DNA of 64,000 nucleotides from Didemnitutus sp047777955. Lineage in GTDB: Bacteria > Verrucomicrobiota > Verrucomicrobiia > Opitutales > Opitutaceae. The position numbers were made by a program, and so were the translations under genes. The stretch is taken from contig NZ_CP180537.1 of the NCBI RefSeq assembly GCF_047777955.1, positions 3,038,001 through 3,102,000 of the forward strand, read 5' to 3'. Shown piece by piece: positions 50,064 to 58,792 of this stretch (position 1 is the stretch's first letter; each line of letters begins with the position of its first letter). Under the pieces are notes generated by a model, which saw nothing but the letters and a program-made list of their open reading frames with translations, did no database searches and was not told the origin of the DNA.

Positions 50064-51158
50064 TCAGGCCGCGGGCGAGCCGGCGGCGGGCTGTTGCTGG
50101 GAGAGGCAGTGCAGCGTGCCGAGGCCCCAGATCAGGTGGTAGCAATCGATGCCGATCGCCTCGCGGCCGGGGAAGCAGCTGCCGACGATCTCGAGCGCCT
50201 GTGCGTCGCGCACCTTCTGGCGGAAGGTGGGCATGAGCACGGCGCCGTTGATGAGGAGGAAATTCGCGTAGCTCGCCGGCACCCGCTGGCGCTGGAAGGC
50301 AAACGGCTTCGGCATCGGCAGCTCGACAATGGAGAACTTCTTCCCTTCCGGCGTGCGGAAGGATTTCAGGCGCTCGAGGTTCTCCGCGAGAATCTTGTGG
50401 TTCTTGTCGCGCTCGTTCGGCTCGACGCAGGTGATGAAGCCGTCGGGCTTGTAGAAGCGCGTGATGTCGTCGATGTGGCCGTCGGTGTCGTCGCCGATGA
50501 TGCCGTCGCCGACCCAGAGGATCTGCTGCACGCCGAGGTAGTCCTTGAGGTTCTTCTCGATCTGGGCGCGCGAGAGGTGCGGGTTGCGGTTCTTGTTCAG
50601 CAGGCACTGCTCGCTGGTGAGGAGCAGGCCCTGGCCGTTGACGTCGATCGAGCCGCCCTCGAGGACCATGTCGTGCTCGAAGCGGCGCAGGCCGAGCTTG
50701 GCGGCGATGCTCGGCGGGATCTGGTTGTCGAGGTCGTAGGGCGGATACTTGTCGCCCCAGGCGTTGTAGGCCCAGTCGGTGAGCGCGACCTCGCCGGTCG
50801 CGTCGTTCTTCACGAAGATCGGGCCGTGGTCGCGGCACCAGGCGTCGTTGGTCGGGTGATCGTAGAACGTGACGCGCGCCATGTCGGCGCCGGCCTTGGC
50901 GCAGAAGCGCTGCGCGCGGGCGTGGAGGCGGGCCGCGGCGTTGATGCGGACGTGCTGGAAGCGGCTGATCTGCGTGACGAAGCGCGCGAAGGCATACGGC
51001 ACGGGGCGGAACTGGCCCGGCCACGAGTCGTAGTTGTGCGGCCAGGAGAGCCAGACGGCTTCCTGCGGCTCCCACTCGGCGGGCATACGGAAGCCGAGCG
51101 CGGCGGGCGTCTCGGGCTTGGACTTCGGGGACGGGACTTTGGATTTCTTGGCGGACAT
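50064..51158 (-). CDS. aguA: Agmatine deiminase
   Basis: 364 residues, peptidyl-arginine-deiminase fold. It converts agmatine to N-carbamoylputrescine and ammonia. Active-site segments: WCRDHGPIFV, DDTDGHIDD (catalytic His) and GLGTLHCLSQQQPA near the C-terminus with the nucleophile C351. The substrate-facing EGGSIDVNGQG is conserved. The first ~20 residues are a Lys/Ser/Pro-rich extension. It follows aguB on the same strand with 62 bp between them, so the two enzymes can take agmatine to putrescine. Confidence 0.95.
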   Translation of the reverse strand: MSAKKSKVPSPKSKPETPAALGFRMPAEWEPQEAVWLSWPHNYDSWPGQFRPVPYAFARFVTQISRFQHVRINAAARLHARAQRFCAKAGADMARVTFYDHPTNDAWCRDHGPIFVKNDATGEVALTDWAYNAWGDKYPPYDLDNQIPPSIAAKLGLRRFEHDMVLEGGSIDVNGQGLLLTSEQCLLNKNRNPHLSRAQIEKNLKDYLGVQQILWVGDGIIGDDTDGHIDDITRFYKPDGFITCVEPNERDKNHKILAENLERLKSFRTPEGKKFSIVELPMPKPFAFQRQRVPASYANFLLINGAVLMPTFRQKVRDAQALEIVGSCFPGREAIGIDCYHLIWGLGTLHCLSQQQPAAGSPAA

Positions 51159-51220
51159 CGGAGCGTGGCGCGGCGGTCAGGCGCGCCGTCGGACAGCAAT
51201 TCGTAAGGCAGACGCGTTCC

Positions 51221-52096
51221 TCAGTCGCGGAAGCGCTTGGTCAGGTCGCCGTAGGCGTCGATGCGGCGGTCGCGCAGGAACGGCCAGTGCGTGCGCGTGA
51301 CGTCGACCTTGTCGAGGTCGATCTCCTGGAGGAGGATTTCCTCCCGGTCGACGCTGGCCTTCTTGAGGATCTGGCCGCTGGTGCCGGCGACGAAGCTCTG
51401 GCCCCAGAACTCGATGCCGTCGCCGCCCTCGGGCGTTTCGACGCCGATGCGGTTGACCGCCGCGACGTAGCAGCCGTTGGCGACGGCGTGCGCGCGCTGG
51501 ATGGTTTCCCACGCGCCGTGCTGGTTGACGCCGTATTCGGCCTTCTCGCCCGGATGCCAGCCGATCGCCGTCGGGTAGAAGAGGATCTCGGCGCCGGCCA
51601 TGGCGGTGAGGCGCGCACCCTCGGGATACCACTGGTCCCAGCAGACGAGGACGCCGATCTTGCCGTAGCGCGTCTGCCAGGCCTTGAAGCCCGTGTCGCC
51701 CGGGGTGAAGTAGAACTTCTCGTAGTAGAGAGGATCGTCCGGGATGTGCATCTTGCGGTAGATGCCGAGGAGCGAGCCGTCCGCGTCGATGATGACGGCG
51801 GTGTTGTGGTAGAGGCCGCTGGCGCGCTTCTCGAAGAGCGAGCCGATGATGACGACGCCGTATTTCTTCGCGATCTTCTGGAGGGCGACGGTGCTCGGGC
51901 CGGGGATCGGCTCGGCGAGCTTGAAGTAGTCGTGGTTCTCCGCCTGGCAGAAATACTGCGAGCGGAACAGCTCCTGCGTGCAGATGATCTTGGCGCCCTT
52001 CTTCGCCGCCTGTTCGGCGAGCGCGAGCGTCTTCTTGAGGTTCTCCGCCGGGTTGGCGGAGCAGGCGTGTTGGAGCAGACCCAGCGTGACTTTCAT
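51221..52096 (-). CDS. aguB: N-carbamoylputrescine amidase
   Basis: 291 residues, nitrilase superfamily. The catalytic triad is E42 (CTQELF), K115 (YRKMHIP) and C152 (LVCWDQWYPE). It hydrolyses N-carbamoylputrescine to putrescine, carbon dioxide and ammonia. The ATG at 52096 gives MKVTLGLLQHACSANPAENL, typical of the family. Partner of aguA downstream. No arginine decarboxylase gene lies in the window, so agmatine may come from elsewhere in the genome or from outside. Confidence 0.95.
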   Translation of the reverse strand: MKVTLGLLQHACSANPAENLKKTLALAEQAAKKGAKIICTQELFRSQYFCQAENHDYFKLAEPIPGPSTVALQKIAKKYGVVIIGSLFEKRASGLYHNTAVIIDADGSLLGIYRKMHIPDDPLYYEKFYFTPGDTGFKAWQTRYGKIGVLVCWDQWYPEGARLTAMAGAEILFYPTAIGWHPGEKAEYGVNQHGAWETIQRAHAVANGCYVAAVNRIGVETPEGGDGIEFWGQSFVAGTSGQILKKASVDREEILLQEIDLDKVDVTRTHWPFLRDRRIDAYGDLTKRFRD

Positions 52097-52304
52097 GACG
52101 TAAAGCGATTGGCCCTGGGGGGCGATAGAGGCGCGAGCGAACGGAGCGGCGCGGCGAAACACAAGTAAACTCTGCGCGAGAAAGCGCAACTTCCCCGTGA
52201 CGAACAAGGCTTTGACAAGTCACGGCACAATTGTAAAAAGCCTCTGCAACCCGGCGCTGCCGCGCCGGTGCCGCTCCGCCTCCGCCCAACCTGTCTCTCC
52301 TCCC

Positions 52305-53039
52305 ATGTGCGCTGCACCCCGCCCTCTGATCGTCGTCGTCGAAGACGAAAAGGACCTCTGCTCGCTCATCTGCCAGCACCTCGAGAACGCCGGGATGCAG
52401 ACGCAGGCCTATGATCGCTGCGCGCCGGCGCTGCGCTTCCTCGAGCGCAACTTCGCCAACCTCCTGCTGCTCGACCTCAATCTCCCGGACTCCACCGGCT
52501 TCCAGCTCCTCTCCGACCTCAAGCAGCGCGACGTCCACGTCCCCACGATTTTCCTCACCGGCAGCGCCGCCGAGGCCGACAAGGTCAAGGGCCTCAACAT
52601 GGGCGGCGACGACTACATGACGAAGCCCTTCGGCTACGCGGAGCTGGTCGCGCGCATCAACGCCGTGCTGCGCCGCGCGGAGTCGAACCAGGATTTCAAC
52701 CTGACCAAGAACGTCCGCACCGTCGACCAGCCCTTCGAGTTCCTCGGCGCGCGCGTGCACCCGGATCGCCTCGAGATCGAGTTCCCCAACGGCGTCGCGC
52801 ACAAGATCGGCCGCAAGGAGCTCGGCATCCTCGCCTACCTGAACACGCACCGCCACGTCGTCATCACGCGCAAGGAGCTCATCCACTCGGTGTGGGGCAT
52901 CCACGCCGACGTGCGCAGCCGCTCGCTCGACCAATACATCGTGAAAGTCCGCGCCGCCTTCGCGGACAACGGCCTCACGCTCGACAGCTTCAAGACCGTC
53001 CACGGCATCGGCTACATCTTCGAGCCGCCGGCGAGCTGA
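52305..53039 (+). CDS. OmpR-family two-component response regulator
   Basis: 244 residues. Receiver domain 1-120 with the acidic pair in VVEDE, the phosphoacceptor D57 in LLLLDLNLPD, and K in MTKPFGYAELVARI. The C-terminal winged-helix DNA-binding domain (about 140-240) ends with SRSLDQYIVKVRAAF and VHGIGYIFE. It is separate from any histidine kinase gene, so it is an orphan regulator here. It is divergent from aguB with a 208-bp gap, so it could control that pair; this is only positional. Confidence 0.93.
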   Translation: MCAAPRPLIVVVEDEKDLCSLICQHLENAGMQTQAYDRCAPALRFLERNFANLLLLDLNLPDSTGFQLLSDLKQRDVHVPTIFLTGSAAEADKVKGLNMGGDDYMTKPFGYAELVARINAVLRRAESNQDFNLTKNVRTVDQPFEFLGARVHPDRLEIEFPNGVAHKIGRKELGILAYLNTHRHVVITRKELIHSVWGIHADVRSRSLDQYIVKVRAAFADNGLTLDSFKTVHGIGYIFEPPAS

Positions 53040-53065
53040 CGGAGGACTTCCTGCCTTTCAAAGCC

Positions 53066-53090
53066 AGGCCGGCGTCCAACCGGCCTCTTT
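53066..53090 (+). terminator. Terminator-like hairpin behind the response regulator
   Basis: A 7-bp stem aggccgg / ccggcct (53066-53072 and 53080-53086) with a 7-nt loop, followed by CTTTC. Confidence 0.6.
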
Positions 53091-53140
53091 CATGTGCCCT
53101 CGCGGCGGGCGAGTCAGCTCATGCCACGCTCACCGCGTTT

Positions 53141-53226
53141 TTTAACCACGGATATCACGGATAAACATGGAGGGAGACCCACGGTTCGAAGCGTGATCCG
53201 TATTCATCCGTGCAATCCGCGGTAAA
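53141..53226. repeat. Imperfect inverted-repeat element (accacggat family), MITE-like
   Basis: The left arm (53141-53165, tttaaccacggatatcacgg...) and right arm (53203-53226, ...aatccgcggtaaa) are imperfect inverted copies of about 22 bp around a 37-bp centre. A half copy lies at 6398-6426. No coding capacity. It lies in the 250-bp gap 53040-53289. Confidence 0.7.
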
Positions 53227-53289
53227 ACTCAACCTGTCTGACGGCACGCGTCACACCCGCGCGCTTGTCACCACCTGGGGCATCGCATC

Positions 53290-54174
53290 TCAGAACAGCT
53301 CCTGCTGCCCCGTGTAGCGGCGCTGGGCCTCCGCCAGCGTCGACTTCATCTCCATCGCCTCGAGCAGCGGGAACAGCTTCGCGGTGTCCGGCTGGCCCGG
53401 CGCCACCCAGGGCATGGGCGAATTCGTGCGCAGGGTCGTCAGCTTCAGGTTGCGGCGCAGGTCCTCCGCGCGCGCGGCCACCTGCTCGCGGAAGCGCTCC
53501 GGTTTCAGCGTCGCGGCGGCGGCGATCAAGCCCTCGAGCGAACCATGCTCCTGCAGCCAGCGCGTCGCCGTCTTCGGCCCGCAGCCGTCGATGCCGGGAA
53601 TGTTGTCCGACACATCGCCGACAATCGCGAGATACTCCGCGATCTTCTCCGGCGGCACGCCGAACTTCTCCACCACGCCGGCCGCGTCCATCGTGCGCCA
53701 GCCGAGCTTCGGGTTCGCCGTCGGCGGCGGGAGGATGATCTTGATGCGGTCGTTGACGCACTGCGCGAAATCCTTGTCGGCGCTCACGATCCAGACCTCG
53801 TTCCCCGCGTTGGCCAGCGCGCGCGCCTGCGAGGCCAGGAGGTCGTCCGACTCCACGCCCTCGAGCTCGATGCCCACGAGGCCCATCGCGCGCGTGATCT
53901 CCTTGATCACCGGCACCTGCTGCTCGAGCGCGGCCGGCGTCTCCTTGCGGTTGGCCTTGTATTCCGGGTGCAGCGCCAGCCGGTCCTGCGCGCCGCCGAG
54001 GTCGAAGAAGCACAGCGTGAAGTCCGGCTTCTCCTGGTCCTGCAGCCGCCAGATGCTCTTCACCCACCCGTGCAGGGCGCCGGTGGGGAACCCGTCCGCC
54101 CGTGTCAGCTCCGGCATCCCGTAGAATGCACGGAACGCGAGATTGTAGCCATCCAGCAGCAGCCATTTCGCCAT
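53290..54174 (-). CDS. 5'-3' exonuclease / flap endonuclease (PolA N-domain-like)
   Basis: 294 residues, equivalent to the nuclease domain of DNA polymerase I without the polymerase. Metal-binding aspartates: D8 in LLLDGYNLAFRAF, VESDDLLAS, SADKDFAQ, and GDVSDNIPGIDGCGPKTA with the helix-hairpin-helix that grips duplex DNA. Such stand-alone proteins (ExoIX/Xni-like) process flaps during repair. It lies 107 bp downstream of the secretin gene on the same strand. Confidence 0.93.
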   Translation of the reverse strand: MAKWLLLDGYNLAFRAFYGMPELTRADGFPTGALHGWVKSIWRLQDQEKPDFTLCFFDLGGAQDRLALHPEYKANRKETPAALEQQVPVIKEITRAMGLVGIELEGVESDDLLASQARALANAGNEVWIVSADKDFAQCVNDRIKIILPPPTANPKLGWRTMDAAGVVEKFGVPPEKIAEYLAIVGDVSDNIPGIDGCGPKTATRWLQEHGSLEGLIAAAATLKPERFREQVAARAEDLRRNLKLTTLRTNSPMPWVAPGQPDTAKLFPLLEAMEMKSTLAEAQRRYTGQQELF

Positions 54175-54281
54175 GCGTCCGACGCAATCGCATGCGCGCC
54201 CGCGGGCAAACCGAATCTCCAGGCCGGGCCGCCCGCGTCTCCCCGCCGGTTGCCCGAGGCGGGACCGGCCCCCGGCCGACG

Positions 54282-56939
54282 CTACCGCCGCTCCTCGCGG
54301 CCGGTCGCGCCGGCGGGCGTCACGATCGTGGGGTTGCGGAAGATCGACCCGGCGGGCGCGCCGCGCACGCCCTGCTTCTTCAACGCGCCGCCGGGGCTGA
54401 CGAGGTTCGCCGTCACGAAGATGAGCAGGTTGCGCTTCTGCGCGCTCTCGCCGCGGCTGCGGAACAGCCGGCCGAGCACCGGCAGGTTGCCGATCAGCGG
54501 CACCTTGTCGTTCGTCTTGCGCGTGTCCTCGCGCGTGAGCCCGCCCATGACGAGGGTGGCGCCGTCCCAGATCGTGACCTTCGTGCTCAGCTCGCGCACG
54601 GCGAAGATCGGCTGGTAGAAACCCGAGGGCACCGTGACCGTCGTGCTGCCCGACACCGCCACGCTCTGGCCGCCGTATTCGACGAAGCCCTCGAACTCCG
54701 TCACCTTCGGGTTCAGGTCGAGGCTGATGCTGGTGTCGTCTTCCTCGACCGTGGGCGTCACGCGCAGCTCGACGCCGATGTTGCGCGTGGTAAATTCCTG
54801 CGGCGTGCCCGCGGTGATCGTCACGCCCGCCGAGCCGCCGCCGCTCGCGCTGCCGGTGCCGACCTGGCTCTGCACCTGGCCGTAGGACTGCGGGTAGCGC
54901 AGCTCCTGCGCGACCGTGATCGTCGCGGGGTTACCGGACAGGACCGTGAGCTTGGGCGCGCTGAGCAGCTCGGTGCCGCTGCGCTGCGAGAGCGCGCGGA
55001 GGACGGCGCTGACGTTGAACTCGCCGAGGATGCCGGTGACGGCGGCGAGCGGGCTCGCGCCGAGCCCGAGGTTGTTCGTGCCGGGGATCGGCGGCGGGTT
55101 GTTGACGATGGGAAGGTTGAGCGCGTCGGAGCCGGGCGTGGTGACCGCGGCGGTCGTGTTGCCGTCGGCGTCCGTCGTGGTCGTCTGGATCGGGTCGACC
55201 GCCGGGCGCACGATCGCGCCGCGCGTGCCGGCGCTGCTGGTGCTGAAGGCGTCGGACAAGGCGCGGTTCGACGTCGCGTAGTTCGTCACGCTCGCGCCGG
55301 AGTGCTGCGTCGCCTTTTTGCCGAGACTCCAATTCACGCCGAGCTCCTCGAGCGCGCCGTCCTGCACCTCCATGAACTTCGCCTCGATCTCCACCTGCCG
55401 CACGCTGCGGTAGCGGGCGAGGATGTTGCGGATGCGCTCGAGGTTGCGGGCGGTCTGCGTGACGATCAGCTGCGAACCGTCGAACGCCAGCGTGCTGCCC
55501 GGCGTGCCCTCGAAGCTCACCCCGGCCAGCTGGAGGAAACTGCGGATCGCCTGCCCTTCCCCGGCGAAGCCCGGGGCCGGCGCCGCGCTCCGGGCGCCGC
55601 CGGCGAGCGGGTCGGCCGTTGTGCCCGCAGCCGCCTCGGCGCCGCGGCCGGTCAGGCGCAGCACGGTCGAGCGCGACACGGGGAAGAACTGCGTGTCGAG
55701 CGTCGTCTGCTCGCCGCCGGGACGCACGACCACGGCGTCGGCCTGCACCTCGTATTGGTAGCCGACCGACTGCGTGACGAGATCGAGCACGCGCCGCAGC
55801 GACAGGCCGCGCAGCGTGACGTGGTTCACCGGCGGGTTCGCGCCCGCCGGGTCGAGCAGCACGATGTTCACGCCCCGGGGCGACGCGCCGGGCTCGTCGT
55901 ATTCCGCCGCGGCCGCGCCGAGGAACGTCATCACGCGTCCGAGCTCCATGCCGCTGAAGCTGACCTCGGGCAGCACGATCCGGTTCAGCTTCGCCAGCAG
56001 CGGCGACGGGCCCTCGCCGGCCGCGGCGCCGAGCGGGGCGTCCGGTTGGACGCCGGGGCGCTGCCACGCGCGCGCGACCTCGTTGAGCAACTGCGCGCTC
56101 GTCTGGGCGCGGTCGACGTTGCGGTCGACGGTGTCGTTCGCGATGCGCGCCAGGAAGCGCCCGGCGTCCGCGTTGCCCGGCTCGAGCTCGAGGACGCGCG
56201 CAAAGGTCTGCGCCGCGGCGGACGGATCGCCTGCAAGATACTGGCTGCGTCCGCGCGCGATCAGGGCGCGTAGCTCGGCAGGTGCGGACGGGACCGTCGC
56301 GGCCGCAGCCGGGCGTTCCTCCGGCGCGGAGATCGCGGTCACGGCGGTGACCGCGGGCGCGGACGTCTTTTCGTTCGCCTCCTTCCGTCCGGCGCCTGCG
56401 ACGATGCCGGTCTCGGGCGCATCGCGCGCGCGGACGATCTCGGCGGCCGCGGCCTCCAGTTCCGCCAACACCGGCTGCGTCGTCGGATTCGCCGGCAAAG
56501 CCCGGCGCGCCTGCGCGAGGCGCTCGAGCGCCGCGTCGAACTGCCGCTCCGCCGCGAGGCCGCGCGCCACGCCGAGGCCTTCCCGCGCGTCGGCCAGGGC
56601 CCGGGCGATGCGCGCCGCCTCCGCCTGCGCGAGTTGCTCCGCCTCGTCCGCGAGCGGGGCGGCGAGGCCGCCGCTGACCGTCACCTTGGTTTCCGCCGGC
56701 TGACCGAGCGTCGCCAGCAACCGCCGGACCGTGGCGTCGCCGGGCGCCAGCTGCCGCAACGCCTCCAGCTTCGCGCGCGCCAGGGCGAGGTCGCCGCCGT
56801 CGCGTGCGCGCAAGGCGTCCGAGAGCAGACGGATCTTGGCCTCTGTCGGATCGGGAGGCGGCGCGGCTTCGCGCGCGCCGGCAAACCCGGTCGCGGCCAA
56901 CACCAGAACGAGGCGGAGGGTGAAACGGTGGGGCGACAT
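54282..56939 (-). CDS. Type IV pilus/type II secretion-type secretin (Amuc_1098-like PilQ)
   Basis: 885 residues with a signal peptide (MSPHRFTLRLVLVLAATGFAGA). The N-terminal ~300 residues contain TPR-like helices (AELRALIARGRSQYLAGD). Then come N domains with VNHVTLRGLSLRRVLDLVTQ and RNLERIRNILARY, and a C-terminal secretin core with PTVEEDDTSISLDLNPKV and TKVTIWDGATLVMGGLTRED. It forms the outer-membrane ring for pilus exit. It ends the pilM/N, Amuc_1100-like, Amuc_1099-like, secretin order on the minus strand, matching the Akkermansia Amuc_1098-1101 locus as I recall it. Confidence 0.92.
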   Translation of the reverse strand: MSPHRFTLRLVLVLAATGFAGAREAAPPPDPTEAKIRLLSDALRARDGGDLALARAKLEALRQLAPGDATVRRLLATLGQPAETKVTVSGGLAAPLADEAEQLAQAEAARIARALADAREGLGVARGLAAERQFDAALERLAQARRALPANPTTQPVLAELEAAAAEIVRARDAPETGIVAGAGRKEANEKTSAPAVTAVTAISAPEERPAAAATVPSAPAELRALIARGRSQYLAGDPSAAAQTFARVLELEPGNADAGRFLARIANDTVDRNVDRAQTSAQLLNEVARAWQRPGVQPDAPLGAAAGEGPSPLLAKLNRIVLPEVSFSGMELGRVMTFLGAAAAEYDEPGASPRGVNIVLLDPAGANPPVNHVTLRGLSLRRVLDLVTQSVGYQYEVQADAVVVRPGGEQTTLDTQFFPVSRSTVLRLTGRGAEAAAGTTADPLAGGARSAAPAPGFAGEGQAIRSFLQLAGVSFEGTPGSTLAFDGSQLIVTQTARNLERIRNILARYRSVRQVEIEAKFMEVQDGALEELGVNWSLGKKATQHSGASVTNYATSNRALSDAFSTSSAGTRGAIVRPAVDPIQTTTTDADGNTTAAVTTPGSDALNLPIVNNPPPIPGTNNLGLGASPLAAVTGILGEFNVSAVLRALSQRSGTELLSAPKLTVLSGNPATITVAQELRYPQSYGQVQSQVGTGSASGGGSAGVTITAGTPQEFTTRNIGVELRVTPTVEEDDTSISLDLNPKVTEFEGFVEYGGQSVAVSGSTTVTVPSGFYQPIFAVRELSTKVTIWDGATLVMGGLTREDTRKTNDKVPLIGNLPVLGRLFRSRGESAQKRNLLIFVTANLVSPGGALKKQGVRGAPAGSIFRNPTIVTPAGATGREERR

Positions 56940-56944
56940 GCAAT

Positions 56945-57867
56945 TCAGGGCTGACGCTCGCTGCGGGCGAGGCCGGATTCCGCGGCCAGCGGGTTGAAAC
57001 GCCGGGCGGCCGCCGCGGCGGAGGCGGCGGACTTGCCCGCAGCTTCCAGCCGGAGCACGCGTGTCTCGGGATGCGCCTGGCCCCTCGCCTGCCGGGCAAC
57101 GACGACCTCGGGGGATCGAGCTGGATGCGCTCGACGCGGAAAATCGCATCGTCGTGGCGGAGCACGTCCCCCTGCCGCACGACGCGCGGCTTCGCCGTCG
57201 TGCCGGCACCGACGCGGAGCACGGCCAGCGGCGTGTCGGTCAGAGCGGGTCCGCGCGCGTCGAGCGTCACCTCGCCACCGCTCCGCTCGTCGTGCACGGT
57301 GGCCACGGGCCCGGCATCGCTTGCCGACGCGCCGATACTGACGCGCCGAAGTTCAAACGCCTTCAGCACCAGACCGAGCTGGTCGAAGCGATGCCCCGGG
57401 CGCGCGAGCAACGTCTGCGGTGTCTCCGCACTGACGAACGCCGCCGTGTAGCCGCCCGGGGCGCCGACGTAGCCGACGAGTTGCAGCCGGAACGGCTCGC
57501 GCCGCACCGCCAGCAATTCGAGACCGAACGGCGACCGGGGCTTCTCCGCGGGATCGACCGGCGGCGTGACGGTGAACGCGTGCGCCGTCGCCTGGTAGTA
57601 GATCACCGGCGGGGTGAAGAGTTCATAAACCCACTCGCCTCCGGCAGACTGCGCGGCGGGCCGCGTCCATTCCCGGTCGTCGGCCGGCAGCTCCGGCAGC
57701 GCCGCCGGCACGTAGGCTGCGCCCGCCCAATCGGCCGCAGCGGGCCCGGCTTGGAGGCGCCGCAACGACCCCTGCTCCCGCCACGTCCAGCCAGCCGCGC
57801 CGGCAAGCGCCGCCAACGCGGCGCAGGCGGCGGCTTTCTCGGGCGAGAGGAGGTGGAAGGAAGTCAT
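56945..57867 (-). CDS. Pilus-operon membrane protein (Amuc_1099-like), apparently frameshifted
   Basis: The ATG at 57867 overlaps the previous stop (ATGA). The product has one N-terminal membrane helix and a periplasmic region (GGEWVYELFTPPVIYYQ, FGLELLAVRREPFRLQLVGY). Up to RVERIQLDPP the frame is continuous. After the G5 run at 57110-57114 the coding signal continues in another frame: EVVVARQARGQAHPETRVLR to FNPLAAESGLARSERQP and a TGA at 56945-56947, 5 bp before the secretin ATG. One missing base in that run explains it. The identity as an Amuc_1099-type protein rests on position and layout. Confidence 0.75.
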
Positions 57868-58790
57868 GACGCCGGGGCGGACGGAGACGACGCGATTTCC
57901 ACGCACTCCAGGACGACGGAAAACTTCGAGAGGTTCTGCGCCACCAGCGGGACCGCCGCGCCCCCGGCAGAAACTCCCGCGGCCACCGGGCCATCGGCGA
58001 TGGGCTCGACCTCCACCGCGCGCACGAACAGCGGAAGCGGCGACGCCGCGAGCGCGTTGAGGAAGGCGCGCAACGCCGGCGTCTGGCCCGCAAACTCGAC
58101 GCGATACAGCTCGCCGTCGGCCAATCCGGGCGCCCCCAGGCGCAGCCGTGCGTCCGGCTCGAAATAATCCGCTACCGCCGAGGCATCGGCCGGGACGGCG
58201 GACCGCGCAGCGGAGTCCGTCGCGGCGGCAAAGCGGGCGGCGCGAGGCGCGGCGTCCTGGGGCCTTTCCCGCCGCACCGCGAGGAGCGCCCGGGGATGCG
58301 CCGCGAACAGCGTCTCGAGGACGTGCTGCACGACGATGCGCTGGCGATGCACGGTATCGAGCCGATCCGCCTCCGGCCCCTCGTTTGTGTAGGCCGAGAA
58401 ACCGAAGCGTTCCTCCGCGCGCAGTTCCACCTGTTCCCGCGCCGCGAGCGTGCGCATCTCATCCGTGAACGCCATGAACGCAAAGTAGCCGTCGATCGAC
58501 CGCGCCGGCGCCGGCGGCAGCCAGGCCCCGCCCGCCAGCGAGGCGCGCAGTCCGGCAAGGCGATTCTCCGCCGCGGCCACGTCGGCGGCGATCGCGCGCG
58601 CATTGACCTCGCTGGGCGCCGGCGCCCGGTGCGCCAGCCCGTTGCGCTCGTCGCGCTTCGTCGCGAGCGCAACCGTGGCGAGGCGAACGCGCGCCCGCGT
58701 CGTGCCGATGATCCAGCCCTGGGCGATGCACGCGGCGACGCTGGCGAGCAGGATCGCCACGAAGACCGGGTTCTTTTTCCGCGCATCCAT
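57864..58790 (-). CDS. Amuc_1100 family pilus-like protein
   Basis: 308 residues: a short cytoplasmic start (MDARKKNP), one transmembrane helix (VFVAILLASVAACIAQGWII), a coiled-coil linker and a periplasmic C-terminal domain (ELYRVEFAGQTPALRAFLNA, LPLFVRAVEVEPI) like the ferredoxin-like fold of PilO proteins. In Akkermansia, Amuc_1100 is a pilus-locus membrane protein known for host immune effects. It starts 2 bp after the pilM/N stop and overlaps the next gene by 4 bp. In a pilus alignment complex it would take the PilO place next to the PilN part of the upstream gene. Confidence 0.85.
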   Translation of the reverse strand: MDARKKNPVFVAILLASVAACIAQGWIIGTTRARVRLATVALATKRDERNGLAHRAPAPSEVNARAIAADVAAAENRLAGLRASLAGGAWLPPAPARSIDGYFAFMAFTDEMRTLAAREQVELRAEERFGFSAYTNEGPEADRLDTVHRQRIVVQHVLETLFAAHPRALLAVRRERPQDAAPRAARFAAATDSAARSAVPADASAVADYFEPDARLRLGAPGLADGELYRVEFAGQTPALRAFLNALAASPLPLFVRAVEVEPIADGPVAAGVSAGGAAVPLVAQNLSKFSVVLECVEIASSPSAPAS

Positions 58791-58792
58791 GT

